This document shows, one piece after another, positions 1-7,772 of a stretch of 64,000 bases of DNA (position 1 is the first letter of the stretch; the number at the start of each line of letters is the position of its first letter). The stretch comes from UBA1433 sp964581565 (GTDB lineage: Bacteria > Bacillota > Clostridia > Eubacteriales > UBA1433): the NCBI GenBank assembly GCA_964581565.1, contig CAZOOZ010000002.1, positions 1-64,000 of the forward strand, written 5' to 3'. The notes under the pieces were generated by a model. The model was not told the origin of the DNA. It saw nothing but the letters and a program-made list of their open reading frames with translations, and searched no databases. The translations under genes and the position numbers were made by a program.

Positions 1-14
1 ACTTGAATAAAAAG

Positions 15-60
15 ATCAAAAGAATCCTATATCTGCTTGATATAGGATTCTTTATATTTT
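15..60. terminator. Rho-independent terminator
   Basis: A 12-bp hairpin (GAATCCTATATC / GATATAGGATTC, loop TGCTT) is followed by a T-rich run. It would end a plus-strand gene lying left of the window. No convincing gene lies between it and position 569. Confidence 0.6.
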
Positions 61-235
61 CCAGTATTATTTTTCCTTCGTTTCTACGTGATTTTATAAT
101 TTTCTATAATGGGGTGGTGAAACTCAAGCCTGCAGCCTGCCCATTACGAATCAGAGCCAAACACCTTTATCAACATTTGCAAGGTATATTCTACTATTAC
201 GCTCTTGCATTATTGCCTATTTTTATCCATTGACT
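60..235. repeat. Intergenic element, copy 1
   Basis: This stretch is clearly homologous to 5660-5815 in the same orientation. Shared blocks are TATAATTTTCTAT-ATGG, GCAGCCTGCC-ATTA, TCAGA-CCAA and TTACGCTCTTG. Read on the minus strand, the two copies share a hairpin position whose arms differ in compensating ways (ACCTT/AAGGT here, AACCAA/TTGGTT in copy 2), which suggests a structured RNA or a folded repeat. I do not recognise the family. A 76-codon open frame crossing it looks spurious. Confidence 0.45.
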
Positions 236-281
236 AGCACACTCGATATATGTAAGCGGAAGCAAGCACGAAAGAAAATAA

Positions 282-396
282 AGAGACGACCCCGGCATTA
301 TTATTTAGTCTTATAAATAAAGAGGCGATTCGATATTTGTCTTTAAGCTAAAATATTTTTGTGCATTTTTTTCATGAAAGGGGTCGTCGTTCTTTG
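282..396. repeat. Inverted repeat pair, possible MITE remnant
   Basis: Imperfect inverted repeats (AAAGAGACGACCCC at 282-295 and GGGGTCGTCGTTCTTT at 381-396) bracket about 85 bp of AT-rich DNA with no gene. This could be a degenerate transposon derivative or a long-loop hairpin. No target-site duplication is obvious. The remaining DNA to 568 shows nothing else. Confidence 0.25.
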
Positions 397-568
397 TATT
401 TTAAAATGATTAGATATTACCGGAACAGTATACGGTGCTTTACGATTTACTTTAGTTTATATGAAAGATTAATCGTCTGTTGTTTATTAATAATAAACCG
501 TATTTCAAAATAAAACTTCTAAAAATCAATCAATATACAACCCAATATACTGTGGTATTACTTGTATA

Positions 569-1774
569 CTAGCCTAATTTTCTAGTAGACTTCCAATCTT
601 CTCCATTGAAATATACTACTTTTTCTATGAGCGCTCCTGTAGGACATACATTGGCGCATGCCATACATGTCACACATTCACTCTGATTCATTTCGACGTT
701 AAGCCCTGCCTTTACTACAGTTTTTTCTCCGCGATTAATAAAGCCTAGATTGCTAAGTCCTGCAATTTCTTCACATGCTCTAACACATCGTCCACATAAT
801 ATACATTTATTCGCGTCATAATAAATAAGCTGACTTGAATTATCTTCTGCTCTTTCTTCATATAATGTTTCAAATCGACTTTCTTTAATATCATATGCTC
901 TGACCATCTTCTGTAATTCACAAGTTGCAAAAGGTGTAGACACTCCCTTTGTACAAGTCAAGCAATTATGGTCTCCGCTTGCCATAATAAGTTCGAGAAT
1001 CATCTTACGATAACCTTCTATTTCCACGTCACTTGTTGTAATATTCATTCCATCTTCCACTTTAACACAACAAGATGCCGCAAGATCTCTTGCACCTTTG
1101 ATTTTCACAACACATAATCGACAAGCCCCATAGCTGCTTAAGTCATCATGGTGACAAAAGTGCGGAATATCAATACCATTTTCAGCGCAAACTTCCAATA
1201 GATTTTGTCCCTTAACAGCAGTAATTTCCTGATCGTCAATCAACAATGATACTTTTTCCTTTTGAGCATCTTTATCATCACCAAACGCTCCCGTATGAAG
1301 CTTGATTTTTTCAGCAACTTGATCAAGTGTATATCCATCAACATTTTTTTCTAAACCAGTTGATTCGAACGGTGTTGTGAGGATAACGCCACGGTCGGGT
1401 GTGAAATTTCCGACGCCTATAGTTTTTGTTGTCCGGATTATCCTTTTATCATCAAATACTTCATGCAGCGCTTCATACCCGTCTTCGCAAATAAGCGGAA
1501 TAACAACCGTTGCCTCGTCATAAAGTCTTTTCTTAACTGATTGTGTCCGACGTTTCTTTACAAGGTTCATTGCACACCCAATGCTGATAAGATCCTTCCC
1601 GATAACATTAAAACCATCAGAAATCAATGCTTCTTCAAGCTTGTCCATCATTGGATTACCACCCACGCCACATGCAACGATACAAGCATTGCAGCTATAT
1701 AGGACAATCTTATCTTCCGGAGTTAGTTTTTTCTTTAATTCTTCATAAGTAAGATCTCTCATGGAAATAATCAT
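569..1774 (-). CDS. MetV-like / NuoG-HydA N-terminal-like iron-sulfur fusion protein
   Basis: Residues 1-150 form a MetV-like (MTHFR C-terminal, zinc/Fe-S binding) domain with SCNACIVACGVGG and later Cys residues. Residues about 185-400 follow the N-terminal layout of NuoG and of [FeFe] hydrogenase HydA. They contain a [2Fe-2S] site (CHHDDLSSYGACRLC), a His-Cys3 [4Fe-4S] site (DHNCLTC near 270) and two [4Fe-4S] motifs (CILCGRCVRAC near 328, CVTCMACANVCP near 370). The H-cluster domain of hydrogenases and the molybdopterin domain of NuoG/Fdh are absent, so this is an electron-transfer subunit rather than a hydrogenase. GGAGGTGATAAA precedes the chosen ATG. It overlaps the upstream gene by 4 bp (ATGA) and is last in the operon. 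The acceptor enzyme is not in the window. Confidence 0.8.
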   Translation of the reverse strand: MIISMRDLTYEELKKKLTPEDKIVLYSCNACIVACGVGGNPMMDKLEEALISDGFNVIGKDLISIGCAMNLVKKRRTQSVKKRLYDEATVVIPLICEDGYEALHEVFDDKRIIRTTKTIGVGNFTPDRGVILTTPFESTGLEKNVDGYTLDQVAEKIKLHTGAFGDDKDAQKEKVSLLIDDQEITAVKGQNLLEVCAENGIDIPHFCHHDDLSSYGACRLCVVKIKGARDLAASCCVKVEDGMNITTSDVEIEGYRKMILELIMASGDHNCLTCTKGVSTPFATCELQKMVRAYDIKESRFETLYEERAEDNSSQLIYYDANKCILCGRCVRACEEIAGLSNLGFINRGEKTVVKAGLNVEMNQSECVTCMACANVCPTGALIEKVVYFNGEDWKSTRKLG

Positions 1775-2247
1775 TTTATCACCTCCGCATTTGTTTGAAC
1801 ATTGTTGATGGATTTACCTGAAAACATTTCGAATTTTTTTCCTTTGGTGTCTTTGCAACTTTCATAAGGCATTTCAACTTTAACTGTACCTTCCTTATTA
1901 TCAGCTGTCATCAGACCAACATCATTAGTTGTTTCAACTACCTTGTAATCACTAAATATGCGGATCATATTTGAAGTTCCCGCTGAGCAAGCCATAGAAA
2001 TCAACGTATTGACTTTTCTGTCTATTTTCGCTTGAAAAACTTTTGGTGTACATACTGTATTAATCACGTAACCATCATGTACATTAAAGCCATCTTCGCG
2101 TAACTTTATCGCTAAGTTGCGCATAGGGTCTTCACCGCCAGTGCCAGATGTTCTTGCGCATGATGAACATGAGATGATAGTAATTACGTCATTTTTATCT
2201 AGTTGTCCTAGTATTTCATCATAGCTTCTTGCTTTTGTAAAAATCAT
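1771..2247 (-). CDS. Stand-alone MetV-like Cys protein
   Basis: A 158-residue protein matching the MetV-like domain fused to the next gene product. It has the same SCSSCARTSGTGG start motif, a second Cys in the INTVCTP segment and SMACSAGTSN, so Cys ligands for zinc or an Fe-S cluster are retained. MetV proteins are partners of methylenetetrahydrofolate reductase MetF in acetogens, but no metF is present here. The ATG at 2247 overlaps the stop of the NuoF-like gene (TAATG), with AGAGGGG upstream. A GTG nine bases earlier is the alternative. Together with the fused copy this gives two MetV-like modules in one operon. Confidence 0.7.
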   Translation of the reverse strand: MIFTKARSYDEILGQLDKNDVITIISCSSCARTSGTGGEDPMRNLAIKLREDGFNVHDGYVINTVCTPKVFQAKIDRKVNTLISMACSAGTSNMIRIFSDYKVVETTNDVGLMTADNKEGTVKVEMPYESCKDTKGKKFEMFSGKSINNVQTNAEVIK

Positions 2248-3965
2248 TAATAGCACCCCTCTTTCACTTGATTATCGATTGCTTCTTCATATTCATTTCT
2301 AAAATACCGCAGCGTGCTAAGAACCGGATTAACAGACGTTTTACACAAAGCACAAAGAGCTGTCTTTTGCATCATAGCGCTGAGACTTTCAAGCTTTTGA
2401 ATATCTTCTTTTGAGCCGTGTCCGTCTGAAATTTTATTCAAAATATGAAGCATTTGCTTTGTGCCTTCTCGTCCAGGAATACACTTGCCGCAAGCTTCAT
2501 CCTTGCAAAACTCGCTGAAGAATTTAGCGATATCAACAGCTGATTTACCTTCACTTATTACAATAAGTCCACCGGAACCCATGATAGCTCCATATTCTTG
2601 AAGAGTTTCATAATCAGCCTTTACATCCATATGTTGCTTAGGAATACAACCGCCGGATGGTCCGCCAAGCTGAGCCGCTTTAAATACTTTTCCTTCTTGA
2701 ACATTTCCGATTTTATTGACGATGGTATCAATGGTTGTTCCAATCGGCACTTCTACACAACCAACATTTTCAATATCACCTGTAATAGAGAAAATCTTTG
2801 TTCCCGGGCTCTTTTCTGTCCCTATCTCTCTGTACCAGTCACTGCCTTTTATAATGATTTGGGCAACATTAGCCAAAGTTTCAACATTGTTAAGCACTGT
2901 TGGTTTTTCCCAAAGACCGGCTTTTGCCGGGAACGGGGGTTTGGGTCTTGGATTTCCACGTTTACCTTCAATAGAGCGCATGAGCGCTGTTTCTTCGCCA
3001 CATACAAAAGCACCGGCACCTTCATAGATATCTATATCAAAACTTAAATCAGTACCAAGTATATTCTTTCCTAACAGATTAAGCGCTCTTGCTTGCTTGA
3101 TGGCTTTCGCAAGGGTTTCAATAGCGAGGGGATACTCTGCGCGACAATAGATATAACCTTGAGTAGCACCAATGGCTTTTGCTCCTATAATCATTCCTTC
3201 GATGACACTATGGGGATCGCTTTCCATAACATTACGATCCATATAAGCGCCTGGATCACCTTCATCTGCATTGCAAAGTACATATTTCGTATCACCGTGT
3301 TCCATGGCTGCAAATTTCCATTTCAATCCTATAGGAAACCCTGCACCGCCTCGACCACGCAGTCCGGAATTAATCAATTCATTTATAATTTCTTCTGAAG
3401 TCATTTCACTGATTGCCTTGATAGCACCTTCATAGCCACCACGAGCAAGGTAATCATTAATCTTACTCGGATCAATAACACCTCTATTTTTCATAACCCT
3501 CAATTCCTGTAAATTGAAAAATGGAATGTCTTCAATCGCTGGAATCGCAAGATCTTCCTGTTCTTGTCCTGCTAAAGTACCCTGGTTTTTCATACGGTCT
3601 TTCAACTGGTACTCCATTCCTCTTGCTAGAGCATACTCTGCAATAGCGTTATGACCAATAATATGTTTATTAAAAACTTCAACCATCTTTTCTGCGTCCA
3701 TCTTTTTATATATAACAGGTTCTTTCCCAGGAATTTCAACAGATATCAACGGTTCTTGAGAGCAGATACCTGCACACCCGGTTGTTATGATAGTAATATT
3801 TTTGAAGTCACTTTCTTTGATTTGGGTCTTTAAGGCTGCAAGAACACTCATAGCTCCCGATGCAATTCCACAAGTTCCCATATGTACAAAGACTTTTACA
3901 TTTTCTGGCTTAATATCGTTTTGTGCGTTTTCCCTTAAAAGATTTATATCCTCTATGGTTTTCAT
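2247..3965 (-). CDS. NuoF/HydB-like NADH-binding diaphorase subunit
   Basis: 572 residues. Residues 1-110 are a thioredoxin-like [2Fe-2S] domain (MGTCGIASGA and TGCAGICSQEP). The FMN/NADH-binding core follows, with GLRGRGGAGFP near 200, NADEGDPGAY near 232 and GEETALM near 322. The NuoF [4Fe-4S] ligands are CGKC near 490 and CALC near 540. The C-terminal 2x[4Fe-4S] ferredoxin domain typical of bifurcating HydB is missing, so the protein ends soon after the NuoF core. It should oxidise NADH (or reduce NAD+) and pass electrons to the NuoE-like and NuoG-like partners. It is the second of four tightly packed structural genes. Confidence 0.9.
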   Translation of the reverse strand: MKTIEDINLLRENAQNDIKPENVKVFVHMGTCGIASGAMSVLAALKTQIKESDFKNITIITTGCAGICSQEPLISVEIPGKEPVIYKKMDAEKMVEVFNKHIIGHNAIAEYALARGMEYQLKDRMKNQGTLAGQEQEDLAIPAIEDIPFFNLQELRVMKNRGVIDPSKINDYLARGGYEGAIKAISEMTSEEIINELINSGLRGRGGAGFPIGLKWKFAAMEHGDTKYVLCNADEGDPGAYMDRNVMESDPHSVIEGMIIGAKAIGATQGYIYCRAEYPLAIETLAKAIKQARALNLLGKNILGTDLSFDIDIYEGAGAFVCGEETALMRSIEGKRGNPRPKPPFPAKAGLWEKPTVLNNVETLANVAQIIIKGSDWYREIGTEKSPGTKIFSITGDIENVGCVEVPIGTTIDTIVNKIGNVQEGKVFKAAQLGGPSGGCIPKQHMDVKADYETLQEYGAIMGSGGLIVISEGKSAVDIAKFFSEFCKDEACGKCIPGREGTKQMLHILNKISDGHGSKEDIQKLESLSAMMQKTALCALCKTSVNPVLSTLRYFRNEYEEAIDNQVKEGCY

Positions 3966-3980
3966 AGTTTATCGCCCTCC

Positions 3981-4460
3981 TTATTCATATTGGCTTAAAA
4001 TATCATCAATTTCATCAATGTTCACTTTTCCATAAACCTTATCATCAATCACCATAACAGGTGCAAGTCCACACGCTCCCAAACATCTGGCTTTTTCAAA
4101 CGTGAAACGACCGTCTTTGGTGCTTTCACCCATCTTTACATTGTAATTTTTTTCTAACTTCTTCATAATTTCTTCGGCACCTTTAACATAGCATGCTGTT
4201 CCCATACAAAGTTGTATTCTGTGTTTTGCTCTTGGTTCCATTGTAAAAAACGAGTAGAACGTAATGACACCATAAATCCTGTTAGGAGAGATATCCGTTT
4301 TATCTGCTATTCTCTGTTGAACACTTTCAGGAAGGTATCCCAGAAGGTCTTGCGCTTTTTCAAGTAATGGAATAAGTCCACCATCTTTTTTTCCATAAGT
4401 CTCAATTAATTCATCTAATTGTTTTATTTGTTCTTCGGAAAATTTCATAAGATCAATCAT
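3981..4460 (-). CDS. NuoE/HydC-like [2Fe-2S] subunit
   Basis: 159 residues. An N-terminal helical region is followed by a thioredoxin-like [2Fe-2S] domain with ligands in LCMGTACYVKG and ARCLGACGLAP (C-x4-C and C-x3-C). This subunit normally pairs with NuoF/HydB. It is the first structural gene after the promoter at 4525-4553, with AAAGG before the ATG, and ends 15 bp before the nuoF-like start. Length and cysteines are standard for the family. Confidence 0.9.
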   Translation of the reverse strand: MIDLMKFSEEQIKQLDELIETYGKKDGGLIPLLEKAQDLLGYLPESVQQRIADKTDISPNRIYGVITFYSFFTMEPRAKHRIQLCMGTACYVKGAEEIMKKLEKNYNVKMGESTKDGRFTFEKARCLGACGLAPVMVIDDKVYGKVNIDEIDDILSQYE

Positions 4461-4495
4461 TATTTACTACCTTTCATTATTTAATTAAATATACA

Positions 4496-4553
4496 ATTCA
4501 ATTGAACTCTTGAATAACGACGCTATTATACAACTATTCAATTGATAACGCAA
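4496..4553 (-). promoter_or_regulatory. Promoter with two ATTCAATTGA operators
   Basis: On the minus strand a -35 box TTGCGT (4553-4548) and a -10 box TATAAT (4530-4525) are separated by exactly 17 bp. ATTCAATTGA (palindromic core TCAATTGA) lies inside the spacer at 4536-4545 and again just downstream of the expected start at 4496-4505. This arrangement is typical of repressor sites. The ArsR-family gene immediately upstream is the natural candidate to bind here; that link is inferred. Confidence 0.65.
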
Positions 4554-4671
4554 GTACTTTTGTTAATTAATTATCATTTTTTAAAATTTTTTTCTGTAAT
4601 TAAAAAGTGTCATCCTATTTCGTTCCTGCCAGTCCGGTCTCTTCTGCATGAAATCGTTCTAATACATAAAA

Positions 4672-4716
4672 AAACAGCGAAAACTTTATAAAATATGTTT
4701 TCGCTGTTTTAATAAT
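4672..4716. terminator. Terminator after the ArsR-rhodanese gene
   Basis: An 11-bp stem (ACAGCGAAAAC / GTTTTCGCTGT) is flanked by A and T runs. On the minus strand it ends the regulator gene and separates it from the redox operon promoter. Confidence 0.75.
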
Positions 4717-4738
4717 TAAAAACTTAATTTTTTAACAT

Positions 4739-5404
4739 TTAATATTCACAATATTCTTCAATTGTGCTCCAGGGTGTAATATCATCTTCGAATCTTATTG
4801 CTGTATACCCATGCTTATTCAACAAAGCAACAGCTTCTACTGACAATAAACAATATCTTCCTCTACAATATGCTACAATTTCTTGATCAGGTGGCAACTT
4901 TTCCAAATGTTTTTCAAGTTCTTCAAGAGGCATAGAACTGGCACCCGGCAAATGATCTTCCTCATAGTCTTCCTTTGGTCTAACATCAATGAGGGTCACT
5001 TTACCTTTATTAAGTTTTTCCAATAGTTGACATGCGTCGATTTGTTCGATATCTCCATGCTTGCCAAACACATCTTCAATAAGCTTCTGAATATCTGCCA
5101 ACAGATTTTCACCAAGAATCTGCATATGGTGAAACATTGTACCCACCACAGGATCGCTTAATTGATAAATAGAATATAGCCCTTTTTTCTCAAATTCAAC
5201 AAGCCTAGCTTCAAGTAAAGTTTGAAGGTGTTGTGACGTATTGGCAACAGTCATACCGGTCTCATTGGATAATTTTTCAACTGTCTTAGGACCTTCACAT
5301 AACAAATCAATGATATGCAATCGCCGCGGGCTTGATAGGGCTTTTCCCACTCTTGCCAAATGATAATAAATATCGCATTTAAATTGTTGTGAACTCGAAC
5401 CCAC
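4739..5404 (-). CDS. ArsR-family winged-helix regulator with rhodanese domain
   Basis: 221 residues. Residues 10-95 are an ArsR-type winged helix (SSPRRLHIIDLLCEG, then ANTSQHLQTLLEARLV). Residues about 120-221 are a rhodanese domain (LIDVRPKEDYEEDHLPGA) with the active-site-like loop AYCRGRYCLLS. Such fusions sense reactive sulfur or thiol redox state in known cases. It lies upstream of the NuoEFG/MetV operon in the same direction and probably controls it through the 4496-4545 repeats. It has its own terminator, so it is a separate transcription unit. Confidence 0.85.
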   Translation of the reverse strand: MGSSSQQFKCDIYYHLARVGKALSSPRRLHIIDLLCEGPKTVEKLSNETGMTVANTSQHLQTLLEARLVEFEKKGLYSIYQLSDPVVGTMFHHMQILGENLLADIQKLIEDVFGKHGDIEQIDACQLLEKLNKGKVTLIDVRPKEDYEEDHLPGASSMPLEELEKHLEKLPPDQEIVAYCRGRYCLLSVEAVALLNKHGYTAIRFEDDITPWSTIEEYCEY

Positions 5405-5659
5405 TGATTATTCCTCCATTTTCATCTGCATTACAACTAGAAAAAAACTCAGTCATACCTTCTCTTTATTATATATTTTTATTATCCTGATAGATATAGT
5501 TCTTCGATTTGTTACAATTATACCTTAAAGAATGCGTTAATGCAATTTTAACGATCAATTATATGAAGTTAAGAATATATACCCTTTTCAACAACGATTT
5601 AAGAGCAGTAAAGACTGTCAAACTTTAAATCTGAGTATTTATATATACAAAAGCATCAA

Positions 5660-5815
5660 TAAAACCATATATCTATATGGTTGTATAATTTTCTATCATG
5701 GATCCGATGATAAGGCACGAACCCGCAGCCTGCCGATTATAATTCAGAACCAACAACTCATAAAAAAACGTAAGTATTGGTTATTCCCTGCTTTTACGCT
5801 CTTGATCTCATCTAA
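5660..5815. repeat. Intergenic element, copy 2
   Basis: Second copy of the element at 60-235, same orientation, preceded like copy 1 by a terminator-like hairpin (ACCATATATCTATATGGT at about 5663). The two copies bracket the whole ArsR/NuoEFG/MetV block. Read on the minus strand it can form AACCAA/TTGGTT and GGCA/TGCC pairings. Function unknown. The gap 5405-5811 holds nothing else that I can support. Confidence 0.45.
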
Positions 5816-6771
5816 TTTTTGCAGGCATTGCAAGTACTGCAATCCGAACAGGAAAAACCTTGATCGATCATTGAAATATATGTTGAAAATTTCATGTCTT
5901 TCTTCAAAATAGTTCTTATTTGCAAGTCTTTAAAAACAACCTTATCTTTTTCTATCTTTATTGATAAAGGCAAAATCGTTTTTTTATCAAATTCAATGAT
6001 ACTGTCAACAAGTCTAGGCTCGAACTGTTGTGTTTTTTCCTGATCTTGCATTTCCACTTTTACTCCTGAACGCGTTGTTGTCACTTCAACAATCTCACCT
6101 TCTTTAGAAAAAACCAAAGAATTCGTATCCCCGTGAATACCTACAGCATCTTTGTTAAAAGCAAGTATCTTTCCGATTGATGTTGTTACAAGCGTCTGCA
6201 CCGCAGGTTCTATCGATTTGATTTTACCGTCTTCATAAAAAGAAATACCGTTTCTGACTTTATAGGTCTGCCCTTTGATTATAACTTCAATCTCTTCCCC
6301 CGGCCATAATGTAATACTTTTAACAGCACCATTTTCGTAGAAATATATACCGATGATTTTGGCAGTAAACGATGCAGCCGGAAGATTAAAATCAAAAGAT
6401 TCACATAATTTTCCTTCATCTTCCTCAGACCAGAACCCGTCGATTCGACCGTTTAAAGGAAATACACGTTTTAATTCGCCACTTTCATAAAAAGCAACCA
6501 ACTCTGCCGGGAAAATACCTAACGATGTTTTAATCGGCGTCTGCATTTCTAATGCTACGTTTTTTATCTCTCCGTTTTTATAAAAGGATATCGAACTTCT
6601 GTATTTCTTCTGACGTTGCCCATTGCTTATAACATTATATTGCGGAATCAACTTGCCATATCTTGTTTGAATCACATTCTCTGAACCAAGAATACATGAT
6701 TTTAAGCTATCATTTGGATATGTTTCATAACTAACAACATCATGATACAAATCAATTGTTACAACACTCAT
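5812..6771 (-). CDS. Hypothetical protein with F/Y-ENG-x-K repeats
   Basis: 319 residues, no signal peptide or membrane segment. It has repeated short units of the form SFYKNGEIKN, AFYESGELKR, YFYENGAVKS and SFYEDGKIKS, separated by 30-45 residues. These resemble MORN-variant beta-hairpin repeats. The tail ends CSDCSTCNACKN, a Cys cluster that might bind metal. A Cys-rich end and a soluble repeat body suggest a redox- or metal-linked binding protein, but I do not recognise a function. It is transcribed alone, with a good AGGAGG upstream of the start. Confidence 0.65.
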   Translation of the reverse strand: MSVVTIDLYHDVVSYETYPNDSLKSCILGSENVIQTRYGKLIPQYNVISNGQRQKKYRSSISFYKNGEIKNVALEMQTPIKTSLGIFPAELVAFYESGELKRVFPLNGRIDGFWSEEDEGKLCESFDFNLPAASFTAKIIGIYFYENGAVKSITLWPGEEIEVIIKGQTYKVRNGISFYEDGKIKSIEPAVQTLVTTSIGKILAFNKDAVGIHGDTNSLVFSKEGEIVEVTTTRSGVKVEMQDQEKTQQFEPRLVDSIIEFDKKTILPLSIKIEKDKVVFKDLQIRTILKKDMKFSTYISMIDQGFSCSDCSTCNACKN

Positions 6772-6990
6772 ATCAAACCTCCTATTTAACTAATTATCTA
6801 CTAAAAAAAGTTCAATGAAACACTCAAAAGAGTTCCTCATTGAACTTATAATTACATTATTTTAATCTGCAAAATATTGACCTTATTGAAAGGTTACACC
6901 TTTTTTTATGAACAATCAACTGATTTTGCGATTTTTTAAAAATATTTTATTGATTTTTTATGACATATTTTCCAAATATACTAAATTGCT

Positions 6991-7419
6991 TTATTTATCT
7001 ATGTTTTTAATGAAATTATATGAATGCCATATAGTGCGGCAAGTCAAATCTCCGCACATAGCAGGCGGTTGATCGGCACTGAAACCTTGCGGACGCAAAG
7101 TAAAACAAAGAAGGGATCCAAACTCATTTATAAATGATACCGCAAAGTCATAACAATATTTTATTATAGTTTCTTTCGGAACATTTTTTTGCGCAAAGTA
7201 TATGCCGATAAACATTAGCGGCCCTTCCACAAGACCGCATTGATCTCTGTGCCCGCCTGCACCGTGAAGTCCGATAGTCGCATCTTTAACCTGATCGCAA
7301 AGCTCAACATCAAATATATCACAAAGAGCATCCAAAGACACTCTGGCACAATTCAGCCCAAGCTCATGGTAGTATGCATAGACTCTTTCTTGAATTAAGT
7401 TTTTAATTGTTTCACTCAT
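6991..7419 (-). CDS. C_GCAxxG_C_C family redox protein
   Basis: 142 residues from an internal ATG preceded by AAAGGAATTAATAA; the frame extends 28 codons further upstream, but the site there is poor. It keeps the family landmarks: GLNCARVSL near the start, a glycine-rich GLHGAGGHRDQCG with Cys, and CGDLTCRTIW near the end. These Cys-containing proteins are small, usually redox-linked, and without settled function. It is monocistronic here. Confidence 0.7.
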   Translation of the reverse strand: MSETIKNLIQERVYAYYHELGLNCARVSLDALCDIFDVELCDQVKDATIGLHGAGGHRDQCGLVEGPLMFIGIYFAQKNVPKETIIKYCYDFAVSFINEFGSLLCFTLRPQGFSADQPPAMCGDLTCRTIWHSYNFIKNIDK

Positions 7420-7714
7420 TTTATTAATTCCTTTCTTTGTCTGATATATTTGTATTTTATCATATGTATCTGCCATGATACAATTGAAAAATAAATCTTG
7501 CAAGCGCTCCTACCTGCAGATTTTGTGTGTCCAGATTATTTTCTCAACCTAAATATAATATGAAACCAATAATTTGGATACATTGGAATCATGATGAATG
7601 ACAAGATTTACTAGGAATGAGATTAGGAAGATAAGTATTGTTTAAATAAAATAACAATTTTTCACGTATTTTTGTAATTGATTTTATGTATTTATAACAT
7701 ACATGATGTTAAAA

Positions 7715-7742
7715 CAACAAAACCGCATAAACGCGGTTAATA
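7715..7742. terminator. Terminator of the SHOCT-domain gene
   Basis: AACCGCGTTTATGCGGTT followed by a T run on the minus strand. The rest of 7420-7714 is AT-rich DNA with no supported feature. Confidence 0.6.
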
Positions 7743-7772
7743 TAATTTACTTATTCAGCTTCCATTTATTTA

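Noticed and set aside
3..233. 76-codon plus-strand frame at the window start
   Set aside because: It crosses a terminator and a repeated element, has no ribosome site and shows no protein-like pattern.
569..1774. Idea that the last redox gene is an [FeFe] hydrogenase
   Set aside because: It has only the N-terminal Fe-S domains; the H-cluster cysteine motifs are absent.
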